NCBI GenBank assembly: GCA_965267535.1
Contig: OZ254082.1
Coordinates: 496,001 to 560,000, forward strand
Source of the DNA: CAXBNB01 sp965267535
Lineage (GTDB): Bacteria > Bacteroidota > Bacteroidia > Cytophagales > Cyclobacteriaceae
Direction of reading: 5' to 3'
Length of the DNA: 64,000 nucleotides
Shown here: in pieces, positions 51,637 to 59,686 of the stretch
How positions within the stretch are numbered: position 1 is the first letter of the stretch
How the letters are laid out: each line of letters starts with the position of its first letter
Position numbers and translations under genes: made by a program
Notes under the pieces: generated by a model
What the model was told of the DNA's origin: nothing
The model's input: the letters and a program-made list of their open reading frames with translations, nothing else
Databases searched by the model: none

Positions 51637-53535
51637 TTAAGGTGTGGCTATGTTTTCAGCATGCCATTTTTGAAAAACATACAATGCCCAGACTTTAGCA
51701 TGGCTGTCGCCGGGGTTTGCAGAGAGTAGTTTTTTGCGCAAGTGGATTACTGAAGAGGAGTCGAATATTTTTTGTTCTTCCAGGCGTTCTTTGTTGAATA
51801 GGTGGTTGTCCAGCTCGCTCAACAGCCCATTTCTGAGCCAGTCGAGTAGTGGCACTTCAAATCCTTTCTTAGGGCGCTTGTAGAGCTTTGCGGGCAGCAT
51901 GTGCCGGAAAGCGTCCTGTAGTATTTTTTTACGTATAGTGCTGTCTATTTTGTGTGCAGGGGGCAGGCGAAAAGCAAAATCGACCAATCTGTGATCGAGA
52001 AATGGTGTGCGTACTTCGAGGCTGTTGGCCATAGACATCAGGTCTACTTTGTGTAGCATGTCGTTGGGCAGTACCAGTCGTGTGTCTGTACGCAGAAAGT
52101 CGTTGAAATCCCGATAAGTGTTCATGTCCGTCAGCCAGCTATTTATCTGCTCTTTTCTTTGCGTATAGTCTGCTGCATAGGCAGGTTGGAGCAAAGAACT
52201 TACCTCAGATTGGGAGGCAATGGCTGCCCACAGCCAGTAGCGTTCTGCAGGGTTCATTCGTTTTCCCTTGTTGAACTTTACCACCTGACGTATGAGATTG
52301 CCAAAAGCGCCGGATCGCGACTGGGGTAGTGCTTTGGCTAAAGGGTAAAGCGCCGAAGCAGCTTTGGCCATAAGGCCGTTTTCTTCCATTTTTATCCACC
52401 CGTGGTGTTTGTTGTAGCCCGAGAAGAGCTCGTCAGCGCCATCGCCTGAGAGGGCAACAGTGACATGCCTGCGGGTTTCGCGGCTCAGTATATACACCGG
52501 TATGGCCGAAGAGTCGGCAAAAGGTTCGTCTATAGCCTCTACGATTTGTTGCAGGTGGTTGTAGAGGTCGTCTTGAGTAAGTGAAAAGACAGTGTGGTTG
52601 GTTTTGAAATGACGGGCTACCAGGTTGGCGTACTGCGTTTCGTCGAAGTAGGGGCTGTCTTTGTAGCCGATCGAAAAGGTACTCAGCGATGATGTATGTT
52701 GGCTGGCCAGTGCAGTAATGACCGAAGAGTCAATTCCACCACTGAGAAAAGCGCCAAGAGGCACATCTGCGACGAGTCGTTCCTGTACAGATTCTTCCAG
52801 GAGTTTGATCAGGTTGTTTTTGTTTTTTTCATAGTCGGTTAGGTACTCCGAAGGTTCGTGGCGAGGGAGGTTGTAGTATTTTTCTACTGTTACCTGATTG
52901 TCTGCTATGAGTATACACTCTCCCGGGGCTAGTTTTTTCACACCCTCTACCATCGTGAGTGGAGTCGGAGTGTAGCTGAGCTGGAGGTAGGTATTGAGGG
53001 CGTTGGGGTCGATCTGCCATCCGCTGCTATATTGCATGAGTGACTTTAGCTCGGAAGAAAAAAGGAATTTATCTTGATCGTGGTAGTAAAGCAGGGGTTT
53101 GATGCCAAGCCGATCGCGAGCGATGAAGACGGATTTGTTTACAGTATCGTAAATGGCGAAAGCGAAAAAACCGTGTAATTTGTGTATGCAGTCTTTGCCT
53201 TCGTGAGTATACAGTTGAAGTAATACTTCGGTATCGGTTTGAGAGTAAAACGTTACACCTTTGCTCTCCAGTTCCTGGCGTAACGTTTTGTAGTTGTATA
53301 TTTCGCCGTTGAATGTGATGACATAGCGCCCTTCAGGCACTTGCATGGGTTGGTGGCCCATAGGGCTGGTGTCGATTACAGATAAGCGACGATGACCCAA
53401 CCCAACGAGGTTGTCGTGGTAGGTGCCGTGATCATCGGGTCCGCGCTTTTGTAGGGCCAGCGTGGCGCTGCTCAGGTTAGTCAGGTTGAATCTTCCTACT
53501 TCATTGAATGCTACTATACCGGTGATTCCGCACAC
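51637..53535 (-). CDS. asnB: Asparagine synthetase (glutamine-hydrolysing)
   Basis: A 632-residue class II amidotransferase. The start is the GTG at 53535, because the next codon is the cysteine of CGITGIV, which must become the N-terminal nucleophile after Met removal; a longer frame upstream would bury it. The glutaminase domain spans about 1-210 and the synthetase domain the rest, with the PPi motif LSGGIDSSVITALAS and the later LSGDGADELFSGYNKH. It makes asparagine from aspartate using ATP and glutamine. In Bacteroidota, AsnB-like enzymes also modify surface polysaccharide, but no such genes are adjacent. The gene on its 3' side is the Usp gene, 106 bp away. Confidence 0.9.
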   Translation of the reverse strand: MCGITGIVAFNEVGRFNLTNLSSATLALQKRGPDDHGTYHDNLVGLGHRRLSVIDTSPMGHQPMQVPEGRYVITFNGEIYNYKTLRQELESKGVTFYSQTDTEVLLQLYTHEGKDCIHKLHGFFAFAIYDTVNKSVFIARDRLGIKPLLYYHDQDKFLFSSELKSLMQYSSGWQIDPNALNTYLQLSYTPTPLTMVEGVKKLAPGECILIADNQVTVEKYYNLPRHEPSEYLTDYEKNKNNLIKLLEESVQERLVADVPLGAFLSGGIDSSVITALASQHTSSLSTFSIGYKDSPYFDETQYANLVARHFKTNHTVFSLTQDDLYNHLQQIVEAIDEPFADSSAIPVYILSRETRRHVTVALSGDGADELFSGYNKHHGWIKMEENGLMAKAASALYPLAKALPQSRSGAFGNLIRQVVKFNKGKRMNPAERYWLWAAIASQSEVSSLLQPAYAADYTQRKEQINSWLTDMNTYRDFNDFLRTDTRLVLPNDMLHKVDLMSMANSLEVRTPFLDHRLVDFAFRLPPAHKIDSTIRKKILQDAFRHMLPAKLYKRPKKGFEVPLLDWLRNGLLSELDNHLFNKERLEEQKIFDSSSVIHLRKKLLSANPGDSHAKVWALYVFQKWHAENIATP

Positions 53536-53663
53536 TTGCTGTAAAGGTTTTGTTGTGAAGGTACGCAAGATAGCAACACGGTTGTATTCTCTCAATGAAT
53601 AGGTGAAAAACTACGAATGCCCGGGAGATGAATAAAGCTCGGGTAATAATTCTGAGCATTTGT

Positions 53664-53694
53664 TTTGTAGTTTGGTGAAATGGGTAAATATTTG
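53664..53694 (+). promoter_or_regulatory. Promoter of tRNA-Ala
   Basis: TTTG (53664-53667), a 19-bp spacer and AATATTTG (53687-53694) match the Bacteroidota TTTG-N19-TAnnTTTG promoter except for the first -7 positions. The tRNA starts 16 bp downstream. Confidence 0.5.
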
Positions 53695-53709
53695 CGCCAC
53701 CAAAACAAT

Positions 53710-53783
53710 GGGGAATTAGCTCAGTTGGCTAGAGCGTTTGGCTGGCAGCCAAAAGGTCATCGGTTCGAATCCGATATTCTCCA
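53710..53783 (+). tRNA. tRNA-Ala (anticodon GGC)
   Basis: A full cloverleaf: acceptor GGGGAAT with ATTCTCC (one G-T pair), D arm GCTC...GAGC, anticodon stem TTTGG/CCAAA around loop CTGGCAG (anticodon GGC), T arm with TTCGAAT, discriminator A. CCA is not encoded. A T-tailed terminator follows at 53791. Confidence 0.95.
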
Positions 53784-53790
53784 CTTCAGA

Positions 53791-53825
53791 AGCCCTGATA
53801 TCTCGTATGTCAGGGCTTTTTTATT
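53791..53825 (+). terminator. Rho-independent terminator of tRNA-Ala
   Basis: AGCCCTGA (53791-53798) pairs with TCAGGGCT (53810-53817), followed by a T-run. It begins 7 bp after the tRNA. Confidence 0.85.
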
Positions 53826-53887
53826 TTCCCTTCAAACCTGGTGAGGTTGGTTTGTAAATATTTCAATACTTAAACACTGGACATAAA

Positions 53888-53915
53888 AAAAGGTCATCAA
53901 ATTTGATGACCTTTT
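53888..53915 (-). terminator. Perfect 28-bp palindrome, likely terminator of tRNA-Val
   Basis: AAAAGGTCATCAAA joined directly to TTTGATGACCTTTT makes an exact palindrome between the two tRNA genes. On the minus strand it lies 1 bp after tRNA-Val and ends in a T-run. It is symmetrical, so it may also serve as backup for tRNA-Ala. Confidence 0.75.
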
Positions 53916-53916
53916 G

Positions 53917-53991
53917 TGGGTTCTGAGGGATTCGAACCCCCGACCCTCTGGGTGTAAACCAGATGCTCTGAACCAACTGAGCTAAGAACCC
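53917..53991 (-). tRNA. tRNA-Val (anticodon TAC)
   Basis: On the minus strand: acceptor GGGTTCT with AGAACCC, anticodon stem TCTGG/CCAGA around loop TTTACAC (anticodon TAC), T arm GGGGG-TTCGAAT-CCCTC, discriminator A. CCA is not encoded. Confidence 0.95.
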
Positions 53992-54055
53992 TTTTTTAGT
54001 TAAATTCTTGTCGTTTCAAGTGTTTAACTTGTGTCCCTGTGTTGAATTGGGAGTG

Positions 54056-54086
54056 CAAATGTAGTTTTGATTTTTGTAAATGCAAA
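54056..54086 (-). promoter_or_regulatory. Canonical Bacteroidota promoter of tRNA-Val
   Basis: On the minus strand TTTG (54083-54086), a 19-bp spacer and TACATTTG (54056-54063) match TTTG-N19-TAnnTTTG at every fixed position. The tRNA begins 64 bp downstream, implying a 5' leader of roughly 55-60 nt to be processed by RNase P. Confidence 0.75.
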
Positions 54087-54103
54087 TCCTTTTTAAAATA
54101 TTT

Positions 54104-54760
54104 TTAACTCAATGCGAGATTTAAATATTCGTTGAATTTTTTCGCCTTGCGATATGTGTCTAAAATGGACGTATGGGCGCTTTTTGACGTCATTTCATCG
54201 TCAGAAAAATTTTTCAATACATAAAAACTTTTTAGCCTGAGGAGTTGGATGTTGGGGTGGTCTTTCGGGTACCCTTTAGGAGCTGTCTTGAGTGCTTCGC
54301 CTTTAATTTCACCAAAGGTTTCCTGAAAGTCTCTGCTTTCTATCAATTGGGTAAGAGGAGCAGGGTTGTAATCTATTTCCTGGCGGATTGCAGCCAGCTT
54401 GTCGGGAGTCGGCATGTAGATGCCTCCACCGGCAAAACTTTCGTCTGGTTTTACATGAATGTAATAGCCTGTGCCTTCCGATTTTTTTCCTTTATCGCCT
54501 AGCAGTGCCCCGAAGTTGGTTTTGTAGGGTGTTTTGTCTTTGCTAAATCGGATATCGCGATTGATTCTGAAAATGCACTGCTTTGATTCTACTCCCTGAA
54601 GGCTTTCGTCAAAAGCAGCTATGTCGCTGATCAGGCTATCTACAAAGGCTACAAATGCCGAGCGGGCTTGTTGGTATTCTTTTTTGTGGGCATCAAACCA
54701 CTCTTTGTTGTTGTTGGCTGACAGCTCTCTTAAAAATGAATAAGTGGGGGTTAGGTCCAT
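54104..54760 (-). CDS. DUF2461 (TIGR02453) family protein
   Basis: A 218-residue soluble protein of the widespread DUF2461 family. Diagnostic patterns: LRELSANNNKEWFDAHKKEY at the N-terminus, IFRINRDIRFSKDKTPYKTN in the centre, and GGGIYMPTPDKLAAIRQEI. The biochemical function of the family is not established. It overlaps the 3' end of murF by 10 bp and is therefore probably expressed with it. The tRNA-Val promoter box lies just beyond its stop. Confidence 0.88.
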   Translation of the reverse strand: MDLTPTYSFLRELSANNNKEWFDAHKKEYQQARSAFVAFVDSLISDIAAFDESLQGVESKQCIFRINRDIRFSKDKTPYKTNFGALLGDKGKKSEGTGYYIHVKPDESFAGGGIYMPTPDKLAAIRQEIDYNPAPLTQLIESRDFQETFGEIKGEALKTAPKGYPKDHPNIQLLRLKSFYVLKNFSDDEMTSKSAHTSILDTYRKAKKFNEYLNLALS

Positions 54761-56028
54761 AATTCGTCGATTTGGGTGAGTTTTTCCATCGCCATGCTTC
54801 GCGAACCTTTGATGAGTACAGCAGCATGAGCAAAAGGATGTTTTTTGGCATACGCGATAAGCTCGTCTACAGATGCAAAAGTTTGGGCATCTTTTCCATG
54901 AAGGGCATCTTCATACTCTTCTCCTACAAAGAAACCTTTTAGTTGTTTTTGATTGGCCACTGCTTCATAGACTTTGTTGTGTTGTGCGTGGCTGTATTCG
55001 CCGAGCTCTTTCATATCGCCCAATAGTGCTATTTTGGTTGCCTGCTCAAAAGAGGCCAGATTGTGTAGAGCCGCCAGTGTAGAGTCGGGGTTGGCATTGT
55101 ATGCGTCCAGGATGACCGTGTTGGTGCCTCGCTTCAAAATCTGCGACCGGTTGTTGTCCGGAGCATAGCTATCGATAGCAGCATAGGCTTTTTCGAGGTT
55201 TACACCAAAGTGCATACCTACTGCTAGTGCTGCAGCTAAGTTCATATAGTTGTATTCTCCTACCAGGTTTGTGGTGTGGTGGGTGTTATGGCTGTCGGTA
55301 TAGACTACATACGGAGAAGAACTCACTAACCTGTGCGTTGTATCCGGAAACGGTATGGGATCAGCAAACCGGTGTGCCATGTTTGCGAGCACTTCATCGT
55401 GCTGGTTGATAAATACTTTGCCTTTGTTTTTTCTCAGGTAATCAAACAACTCGCTTTTGGCACGGATCAGGTTTTCTCTCCCGCCAAATTCGCCCAGGTG
55501 AGCAGTGCCCAGGTTGGTGATGATGCCGTGTGTGGGTTCTGCTACTGTACAATAGCTGGCAATTTCTCCCAGATGATTGGCGCCCATTTCCACTATAGCT
55601 ATGTCTGTGTCCAGAGGGAGAGCCAGCAGAGTGAGAGGTACACCTATGTGGTTGTTTAGGTTGCCCAGTGTGTGATGTGTTTTGTATTGGGTAGCCAGCA
55701 CACGAGTTATGAGCTCCTTGGTTGTTGTTTTGCCGTTGGAGCCGGTTATGGCAAGCACAGGTCCTTGAAATTGCCTGCGATGGTGATGGGCCAGTTGCTG
55801 TAGTGCCTGTAAGGTGTCGGGTACTACAATGGCCCTACTTCCCAGATTCAGTGAAGAATCATCCACTACCACATAAAGCGCTCCGGCATCCAGCGCTTGC
55901 TGAGCATATCGATTGCCATCGAAGTTGGGGCCTTTCAGTGCTACAAAAAGGTTTCCCTGCGAAATTTTGCGTGTGTCGGTACTTACACCTGAGCACTGAA
56001 GAAATTTTTGGTAAAGCGATTCTATCAC
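54751..56028 (-). CDS. murF: UDP-N-acetylmuramoyl-tripeptide--D-alanyl-D-alanine ligase
   Basis: A 425-residue Mur ligase. It contains SGVSTDTRKISQGNLFVALK (N-terminal UDP-binding domain), the P-loop AITGSNGKTTTKEL, VEMGANHLGEIA, and the central-to-C-terminal motif LDAYNANPDSTLAAL that identifies MurF. It adds D-Ala-D-Ala to the peptidoglycan precursor in the cytoplasm. The start is GTG 56028. A TATATTTG promoter box is 36 bp upstream. It lies apart from other mur genes in this window. Confidence 0.93.
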   Translation of the reverse strand: MIESLYQKFLQCSGVSTDTRKISQGNLFVALKGPNFDGNRYAQQALDAGALYVVVDDSSLNLGSRAIVVPDTLQALQQLAHHHRRQFQGPVLAITGSNGKTTTKELITRVLATQYKTHHTLGNLNNHIGVPLTLLALPLDTDIAIVEMGANHLGEIASYCTVAEPTHGIITNLGTAHLGEFGGRENLIRAKSELFDYLRKNKGKVFINQHDEVLANMAHRFADPIPFPDTTHRLVSSSPYVVYTDSHNTHHTTNLVGEYNYMNLAAALAVGMHFGVNLEKAYAAIDSYAPDNNRSQILKRGTNTVILDAYNANPDSTLAALHNLASFEQATKIALLGDMKELGEYSHAQHNKVYEAVANQKQLKGFFVGEEYEDALHGKDAQTFASVDELIAYAKKHPFAHAAVLIKGSRSMAMEKLTQIDELWT

Positions 56029-56063
56029 GTTTTTATGAAGCGATTAAGTGGTGTTGAAAACCA

Positions 56064-56071
56064 CAAATATA
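56064..56071 (-). promoter_or_regulatory. -7 promoter element of murF
   Basis: On the minus strand TATATTTG is an exact TAnnTTTG match, 36 bp before the GTG start. The -33 position has no TTTG. Confidence 0.45.
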
Positions 56072-56709
56072 GGATTATTTTCTATGCACATAAGGCTCAG
56101 GTCTCATGCTAAGGGGAGGATAGTATTATTTTTCTGGTGTGTGAAAATAACCTCAGATGCAATCGCTGGTGTGAGTGTCTCCGCTCGTATCAATATACTA
56201 AATCTGTTACTCGTTTTGGTCGTGCGGTTTTATCATTTAAGTATTCACTTTTCTAATGATTTATAGCCTCTGTTATGACTAGGCGATTGAGGGTAAGTAG
56301 ATCTGAGCCAAAGGCTCGAACCAGCGTATTTTTTATTGGTTAGATAATATCAGGCTAATTGCAGTGAATTACATAAGTCATTTTTGGTGCTATGTGATGT
56401 ACACATGGGGAAGTTTATTAAGATGAAATTAGACTATTGCAAAAGATACCCGGCAGTTGTTTTCTTACTCTTTTCCTCATGCCGGAAGGGCACCTCCTTT
56501 TTCTAGATAAAAAGGAGGCAAAAATCATGGAAAATTTAACGCTCAAGGCCTTTACCCGCATCCGCTCGCCAATTTTCCTCCCTCCCGCCTTATCGCACTT
56601 TCTTTTGAGTCGGTTTTCTGCAAGTTCTTTCCTTTTTTGCAGTAATTCGTTTCTGATAACTCTACTTTCCACACAAATTCATGTAGAGCCTCGTTTTTTA
56701 TATTTATGC
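56072..56709. other. Long intergenic region with a strong hairpin, probably repeat-derived
   Basis: About 640 bp without a gene I can support. Short open frames exist on both strands here but show skewed, low-complexity residues and no family. The region holds a perfect 10-bp stem, CCTCCTTTTT (56493-56502) with AAAAAGGAGG (56509-56518), then a C/T-rich tract to about 56640. The composition suggests a dispersed noncoding repeat rather than a gene; one copy in this window cannot prove that. Confidence 0.4.
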
Positions 56710-57738
56710 CTAGGGGTGTTTTTTCCGAACTACAAAATCGGGATTGCTTACGAAACTACTATCGGTGAGTGTGTGCAGGAAATACAGGATATTTTCTTTG
56801 TCTGATGGGGTAAGTGTGAGGCTCTGGAGTGCGGGAGCTAGAGTAGGAGAATGATTCACGCCACTTTGGTAATGGTCAAGTACTTCAGTCAGGGAGGCAA
56901 ATCTACCATCGTGCATGTAAGGGGCGGTGAAAACGAGGTTGCGTAGTGTGGGGGTTTTGTATTTGCCCAAATCGGCAGAGTCGAGAGTGATGCGGTACCG
57001 GCCAGCTCTTTCGTCTTCATTGGCCGTAGGAAAGTGACTGTCTAACCCGTTGTTGTGAAAGTGGTGATCGGTAAAAAGTGGAGGCTGGTGGCAATTGCCA
57101 CATTTGTTTGTAAATATCTTCAGGGCCTTTTTGAATGATGGTGACTGAAGGGAAGTGTCTTGTTGAGCTTTGTCGTAGAATGAGTTGTCGGATACAAGTG
57201 TGCGCTGGTACTGAGCGAGCGCTCGGGCAATGTAGGCAGAAGATACCCTGGGTATATCAAAAGCCTCTTCAAATGCTTTGCGGTAGGCTACATGGTCGTT
57301 GAGGTACTGCACCAGCTGACGCAGGTCAGTGCCCATTTCGTTGGGGTTGGTGAGTGCAGCAAAGGGAAGTGATTCCAGATTTTTGACTCCTCCATCCCAA
57401 AAAAAGCGGTTTTGCCAGGCCAGATTGATAAGTGGCGGAGTATTTCGGGCTAAAGGTTTTCCGGATTCTCCGGCTGTACTGGTGGCTTTTCCGTCGGAAA
57501 AGGACATGGAAGGAAGGTGACACGAGGCACATGATATTTTGCCTGATCTGGATAGTACAGGGTCGAAAAACAGTTTTTTGCCCAATGCTATCCCTTTTTC
57601 TGTTTGGGGATTGCGTGTGGGTGATGGCTGAGGGGCAGGAAAGTGAGTAGCATAGCGTATAGGAGTGTGGGTGTTGGTAGAGGAGCAGCTAGTCACAAGG
57701 CATAAAAGAAATAACATGAATCCTTTTTTCACAATCAT
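56710..57738 (-). CDS. Di-haem cytochrome c peroxidase (CcpA/MauG family), lipoprotein
   Basis: A 342-residue protein from ATG 57738, with a lipoprotein signal (LCLVTSC). There are two haem c sites: CASCH with SMSFSDGKATS after it, and CGNCH in the C-terminal half. Family patterns FFWDGGVKNLESL, ARALAQYQRTLVS, HNNGLD and APYMHDGRFASLTEVL are all present. It reduces hydrogen peroxide with cytochrome electrons or, as in the MauG branch, oxidises a protein partner. It is transcribed away from a second such gene with 134 bp between the starts, so a shared regulatory region is likely. An alternative start 10 codons upstream is possible. Confidence 0.88.
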   Translation of the reverse strand: MIVKKGFMLFLLCLVTSCSSTNTHTPIRYATHFPAPQPSPTRNPQTEKGIALGKKLFFDPVLSRSGKISCASCHLPSMSFSDGKATSTAGESGKPLARNTPPLINLAWQNRFFWDGGVKNLESLPFAALTNPNEMGTDLRQLVQYLNDHVAYRKAFEEAFDIPRVSSAYIARALAQYQRTLVSDNSFYDKAQQDTSLQSPSFKKALKIFTNKCGNCHQPPLFTDHHFHNNGLDSHFPTANEDERAGRYRITLDSADLGKYKTPTLRNLVFTAPYMHDGRFASLTEVLDHYQSGVNHSPTLAPALQSLTLTPSDKENILYFLHTLTDSSFVSNPDFVVRKKHP

Positions 57739-57872
57739 ACAACGCACTGATAGAAATCTGACATTCACTACAACTAAATTTACAAGCTCAAAGTATAGAG
57801 GAGAACGGGTTTGCCGTTGTTTATATCCTACAAAAGTTAAAAGTAATTAAGTTACTCGTCTACATATCGTCA

Positions 57873-58952
57873 TTGCTTGTGATTTTAACCGCTTGCAGCA
57901 GGGAGCAAGAGCCTGCCAAGTTGGGAGCCACACCCTATGACCTGGATTTGCCCTCTTATTTTGGAGACAACACTCACTCTTATGCAGACAACCCCCTGAC
58001 TGAAGAAGGGGTGGAACTGGGACGTATGCTTTTTTACGAAAAGAGATTGTCTGGCGACAACAGAATATCGTGTAGTTCCTGTCATCAGCAGGATAAGGCT
58101 TTTACAGACGGCAGAGCCTTTAGCAAAGGCATACGAGGGCAGCAGACAGCAAAGAGTGCCATGAGTTTGGTCAATATGCTTTGGTCCGGTCATTTTTTTT
58201 GGGATGGAAGGAGTGCCTCGCTGGAAGAGCAGGCACTGGAACCGATTGTCAATCCGGTAGAGATGGATCAGAGCCTGCAACAGACGGTAGCTAAGCTAAA
58301 GGAAACGACCATTTATCCCGCAGCTTTTGATCGGGCCTTTGGCGATGAAGAAATTACAGCAGCACGTATTGGAAAAGCCCTGGCACAGTTTCAGCGCACC
58401 CTCGTGTCTTCCGATTCTAAATATGATAAGTATTTGAGAAACGAAGTAACCCTCTCCGCTGAGGAAGAGTTGGGGATGGCTCTTTTTTTTACGCATCCGG
58501 AACCCTCTATTGGCTTGAGAGGAGGTAATTGTGGAGACTGCCATGTCAATATCCTAACTTCGGGCGTTAATGACGGACTGGAGGGGTTTAAAAACAACGG
58601 ACTGGAAACGGACGATGCGCTGGAAGAAGGATTGGCAGCTGTGACAGGTAAGGCCAGCGACAAGGGAAAATTTAAAGTGCCTTCGCTCCGAAATATAGCC
58701 CTGACAGCACCCTATATGCACGATGGGCGTTTTCAAACGCTGGAACAGGTGCTCGATCACTACAATGACCATATACGGAAGAGTGCCACCTTAGACCCAC
58801 TTATTCTGGAGGCCAGCAACGAACCGATAGATCCGCAGGGGCCGGTTAAATTGCATTTGACAACAGAAGAAAAAGCCGCTATAATAGCATTTTTACATAC
58901 ACTCACCGATCAGAATTTTATTACCAATGAAAAGTTTTCAAACCCTTTTTAA
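57873..58952 (+). CDS. Di-haem MauG/MbnH-like peroxidase family protein, lipoprotein
   Basis: A protein of about 360 residues with haem sites CSSCH (67-71, counted from TTG 57873) and CGDCH, and the family patterns FFWDGRSASLEEQALEPI, GKALAQFQRTLVS, NNGLETDD and APYMHDGRFQTLEQVL. The start is uncertain: TTG 57873 leaves only seven residues before the lipobox cysteine (LTAC), too few for a signal peptide. The same frame is open upstream and ATT at 57846 would give a good one (IKLLVYISSLLVILTAC). The gene overlaps an MbnP-family gene by 26 bp. In known MbnH-MbnP pairs the di-haem enzyme oxidises a tryptophan of MbnP to kynurenine, so this is a likely modifying enzyme. Confidence 0.85.
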   Translation: MLVILTACSREQEPAKLGATPYDLDLPSYFGDNTHSYADNPLTEEGVELGRMLFYEKRLSGDNRISCSSCHQQDKAFTDGRAFSKGIRGQQTAKSAMSLVNMLWSGHFFWDGRSASLEEQALEPIVNPVEMDQSLQQTVAKLKETTIYPAAFDRAFGDEEITAARIGKALAQFQRTLVSSDSKYDKYLRNEVTLSAEEELGMALFFTHPEPSIGLRGGNCGDCHVNILTSGVNDGLEGFKNNGLETDDALEEGLAAVTGKASDKGKFKVPSLRNIALTAPYMHDGRFQTLEQVLDHYNDHIRKSATLDPLILEASNEPIDPQGPVKLHLTTEEKAAIIAFLHTLTDQNFITNEKFSNPF

Positions 58953-59676
58953 TGCCATCGCATGTAGTATCATCCTTGCGACGGGAGGCTGTAGCGAAGA
59001 AGATGTGAATTTTCGCGACACAATCACCCTTACCTTTAGTGCGGTGGCCGATGGTGGTCCGTTGGAGTGGAATTCGAAAACTTACTCTACTGCTGCAGGT
59101 GATCAGATTACGATAGACCGAATGAAGCTTTACGTTAGTGATTTGCAACTGATCAATTCAGCCACGGGAGAAGCTTTTGTGGAGCAGGATGGCTACCACC
59201 TTGTCAGTCTCAATGATCAGCAAAACGAATACGCCATTTCATTGTCGGGTATTCGGAGCGACTTTATATTTGATAAGGTGAAGTTTGCTATAGGAGTAGA
59301 TCCGGAACGAAATAGCTCTATCGATAATGTGGGTGATCTGGATCCTACTAATGATATGGCCTGGGACTGGAATACGGGCTATAAGTTTTTTTTAATGGAG
59401 GGGCGTTTTTTGCCGGGTGATGATCTGGACGAAAGGGGGCTGGTGCTGCACATAGGTCTGGATAGAAACTACAAAGGGCAATCTATAGCAATGCCATCGC
59501 CATTTAATATCCCCCGGTCTGCCACCCTGGCATTTGAGCTGGACGCACTGGCTCCTTTTTCTGGCAAACATGAAATAAACCTCTCGGACAGGTCGCACTA
59601 CATGGTGAGTGAAGAGTCGGATAAGATAGCAGATAATTACGCTTTTGGATTGGTCAAATTAAAATCGGTTGATTAA
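58927..59676 (+). CDS. MbnP-family copper-binding-like lipoprotein
   Basis: A 249-residue secreted protein with a lipoprotein-like signal (Cys22 in ATGGC). The family signature is DPTNDMAWDWNTGYKF at about 138-153, followed by FLMEGRFLP, and the N-terminal strand has ITLTFSAVADG. MbnP proteins bind copper and in methanotrophs are modified by the adjacent MauG-like MbnH. The tryptophans in WDWN are obvious candidates for modification, but I cannot assign the exact residue. It overlaps the di-haem gene before it and nearly touches the FG-GAP gene after it, so the three form an operon. Confidence 0.85.
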   Translation: MKSFQTLFNAIACSIILATGGCSEEDVNFRDTITLTFSAVADGGPLEWNSKTYSTAAGDQITIDRMKLYVSDLQLINSATGEAFVEQDGYHLVSLNDQQNEYAISLSGIRSDFIFDKVKFAIGVDPERNSSIDNVGDLDPTNDMAWDWNTGYKFFLMEGRFLPGDDLDERGLVLHIGLDRNYKGQSIAMPSPFNIPRSATLAFELDALAPFSGKHEINLSDRSHYMVSEESDKIADNYAFGLVKLKSVD

Positions 59677-59686
59677 TAAAAAATTG

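Noticed and set aside
51637..53595. Longer asnB reading frame
   Set aside because: It would place 20 residues before the catalytic N-terminal cysteine; GTG 53535 is the only start that leaves Cys at position 2.
56437..56805. 122-codon plus-strand frame and 84-codon minus-strand frame after murF
   Set aside because: Low-complexity residues, overlap with the peroxidase gene or each other, and a hairpin in the middle; not supported as genes.
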